NCBI RefSeq assembly: GCF_933775445.1
Contig: NC_065874.1
Span: 33,674,501 to 33,738,500, forward strand
DNA: 64,000 nt
Source: Argentina anserina
Lineage: Eukaryota > Streptophyta > Magnoliopsida > Rosales > Rosaceae
Reading direction: 5' to 3'
Numbering within the stretch: the first letter of the stretch is position 1; every line of letters begins with the position of its first letter. Made by a program: the position numbers and the translations under genes. The notes beneath the pieces were generated by a model. It worked only from the letters and a program-made list of their open reading frames with translations, ran no database searches and was not told the origin of the DNA. Positions 62,588 to 64,000 of this stretch are shown one piece after another.

Positions 62588-63047
62588 AAAACAAAAAAAA
62601 ACTTTATGTACTATAGTACGTGATGTCCATATTTGATTTCCCAATTAGTACAAATTATTTCAAGTTTTCAACATATGAATGATAACTTTTGATCTGCTTA
62701 TGTACGTGGTTTGATTATTTCTTCCAATTGATATCAAGCAGAAAAAGAATTACTGTCTTTACATGTTCTTTTCTTTCAATCAAAGATGCATTTCATAGGA
62801 TAGAACTGAACAAAGGGCCAAACAGCCCAACACCAAACATGATAGAAACTAAAGCCCATAGAAACAAAAAGCTCAACAAAAGTCCGAGAATGAAAAATTT
62901 ATTAAAAAGTATGTATATATATGAATCAAAAAAGTTTCTAATTTTAAAGAATATTTTTCCTAATTTGGATCCTAAAAAATAGAAATTCATTGATTCACTC
63001 TTAAAATCTAAAAAAGAAAAATATTTATGGAGTAAAATTGTTGTTTG
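62588..63047. other. 3' flank of gene C, no gene seen
   Basis: AT-rich sequence up to the LTR at 63048. An open frame at 62689-62982 has no recognisable features. Confidence 0.5.
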
Positions 63048-63262
63048 TGTTGCAGGATAATGGAACGAGAATAATAACAACGTAATGGAACATAACCGAA
63101 CTCTTTATTGATTGATAATGATGCATATATATAAGCATTACATACGAAGTATCCCGATGAATCAAGGATTCATATCTATTACATTAAAGCATAATCTACT
63201 ACAATAAGGAAACCTAAATAGGCTAAGACACACAAGGGTAGAATAATATTTCTCTCGGAACA
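63048..63262 (-). repeat. LTR of the edge element
   Basis: TG...CA ends on the + strand (TGTTGCAGG to TCGGAACA). It repeats from 63978 to the window end. Confidence 0.8.
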
Positions 63263-63977
63263 CTCCCCTTTGTGTCACATGCCTAGGTCAGGGGGTGGCG
63301 ATCTTCGAGGCTGCCATATCGGAGGACTTTGGCGACGTCGAGGGACATCGTCGGCGTTGCACAGGTCAAGATCTGCAAATTCGGGTTCAACGCTAAACTT
63401 GCTTGACGACGAGGAAGGAGGGGGTGGCAAGTTGGCGGTGACCGGGTCGGAGGCGGTCGACCTTGACCTCAGAATATCGTCGACGAAGTTGAGTGGCACT
63501 GAGAACGAGCATCGCTATTGGGTTGTCGAGTTAAGCACTCCGAACACGGGTCGACGTCTACAGATGCGATGGAGGTAGGCAAAAGTTGCGTGGAGGCAAC
63601 GACGAGTCTTGGTTAGGGCAATCTGGGTCTAAAATGGCACTGGACGACGACTAGAGGCGGCATGCAGGGCTGGCAGGACGAGGGGGCGTCATGCAACCAA
63701 GTCGGAGCCGGCGTCATGCAACCAAGTCGGAGCCGGCGGCCATGAAAGCTAGCAATTCGATCGGGGAAGAAAGAGCTTGGGTACCCAGAGGAAATTTCTG
63801 GGTGCCCTGAATAAGATCGATTTTGGTTTTTTTTTTTTTCGTTTCTTTACTGACAACTACTTGTCAATCTATTTTTCTGACAATGAGGGCTGCCGAAGCA
63901 TAGGATTTCAGGGATAAGGATTATTTCTTGTGGTGGCTTTGTCACTCAGACATTTTAAAATAAAGTGCATGATAACG

Positions 63978-64000
63978 TGTTGCAGGATAATAGAACGACA
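63978..64000 (-). repeat. 5' LTR, truncated by the window end
   Basis: 23 bases that match the start of 63048-63262 with one or two differences (GATAATAG versus GATAATGG). Confidence 0.75.

Larger units (their letters stand above)
63048..64000 (-). mobile_element. Non-autonomous LTR element (TRIM/LARD-like), runs off the window
   Basis: Minus-strand element: 3' LTR at 63048-63262 (215 bp), polypurine tract AAAGGGGAG opposite 63263-63271, about 0.7 kb GC-rich non-coding interior, a leader CGTTATCATGCAC next to the 5' LTR, and the start of the 5' LTR at 63978 (TGTTGCAGGATAATAGAACG). It encodes no protein, so it depends on an autonomous relative, probably copia-like. Two 25-bp direct repeats (GTCATGCAACCAAGTCGGAG plus CCGGC) at 63688-63737 lie inside. 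Related to 24960-25990 in opposite orientation. Confidence 0.75.

Overview
The window is nuclear DNA from a flowering plant, most likely a rosid and plausibly Rosaceae (strawberry/rose-like). This is inferred from many-intron genes with GT-AG splice sites, an intronless PPR gene, dense plant-type Ty1-copia, Ty3-gypsy, LINE and MITE insertions, and a tandem family of secreted GH1 beta-glucosidases that resembles the Prunus prunasin/amygdalin hydrolase type. No database search was possible.

Layout. (1) 1-7.4 kb: the last codons of a possible upstream gene, then a PLS-type PPR gene. The PPR gene carries a stop, a frameshift and an apparent in-frame deletion, and is split by a 5.1 kb Ty1-copia element with a perfect 5-bp target-site duplication (TSD) and LTRs that differ at one of 194 positions. 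(2) 7.4-22.4 kb: mostly non-coding, with a small AT-hook-like nuclear protein gene (CDS 13129-13542, probable 5'UTR intron), two LINE-type insertions with long TSDs, a Harbinger-like element carrying a 134-bp GA microsatellite, and unexplained sequence. (3) 22.4-62.5 kb: a tandem array of three GH1 beta-glucosidase genes, called A, B and C here, all on the + strand. A (22.4-32.6 kb) and B (34.3-41.7 kb) are pseudogenes. C (53.6-62.5 kb) is intact: 13 exons that join in frame to a 524-residue protein with both catalytic glutamates. Its second intron is 5.9 kb and full of transposons. (4) 63.0-64.0 kb: a small non-autonomous LTR element running off the window.

The main story is transposon-driven decay of a gene cluster. 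One Ty3-gypsy family with 1.9-2.8 kb LTRs has inserted at least four times: a solo LTR at the 3' end of exon 12 of gene A, a gutted element replacing exons 5-12 of gene B, and two solo LTRs between B and C. One of those holds a second, unrelated solo LTR. All five LTR copies keep the same 26-nt inverted-repeat motif. Separately, a non-autonomous element is present twice around the start of gene C; it contains tandem units of about 400 bp, each ending in roughly 89-nt inverted arms.

I found no rRNA, tRNA, CRISPR or prokaryotic features, and no clearly new protein system. The most unusual items are the tandem hairpin-unit element, the conserved LTR hairpin, and the inferred LTR-LTR recombination that removed eight exons of gene B.
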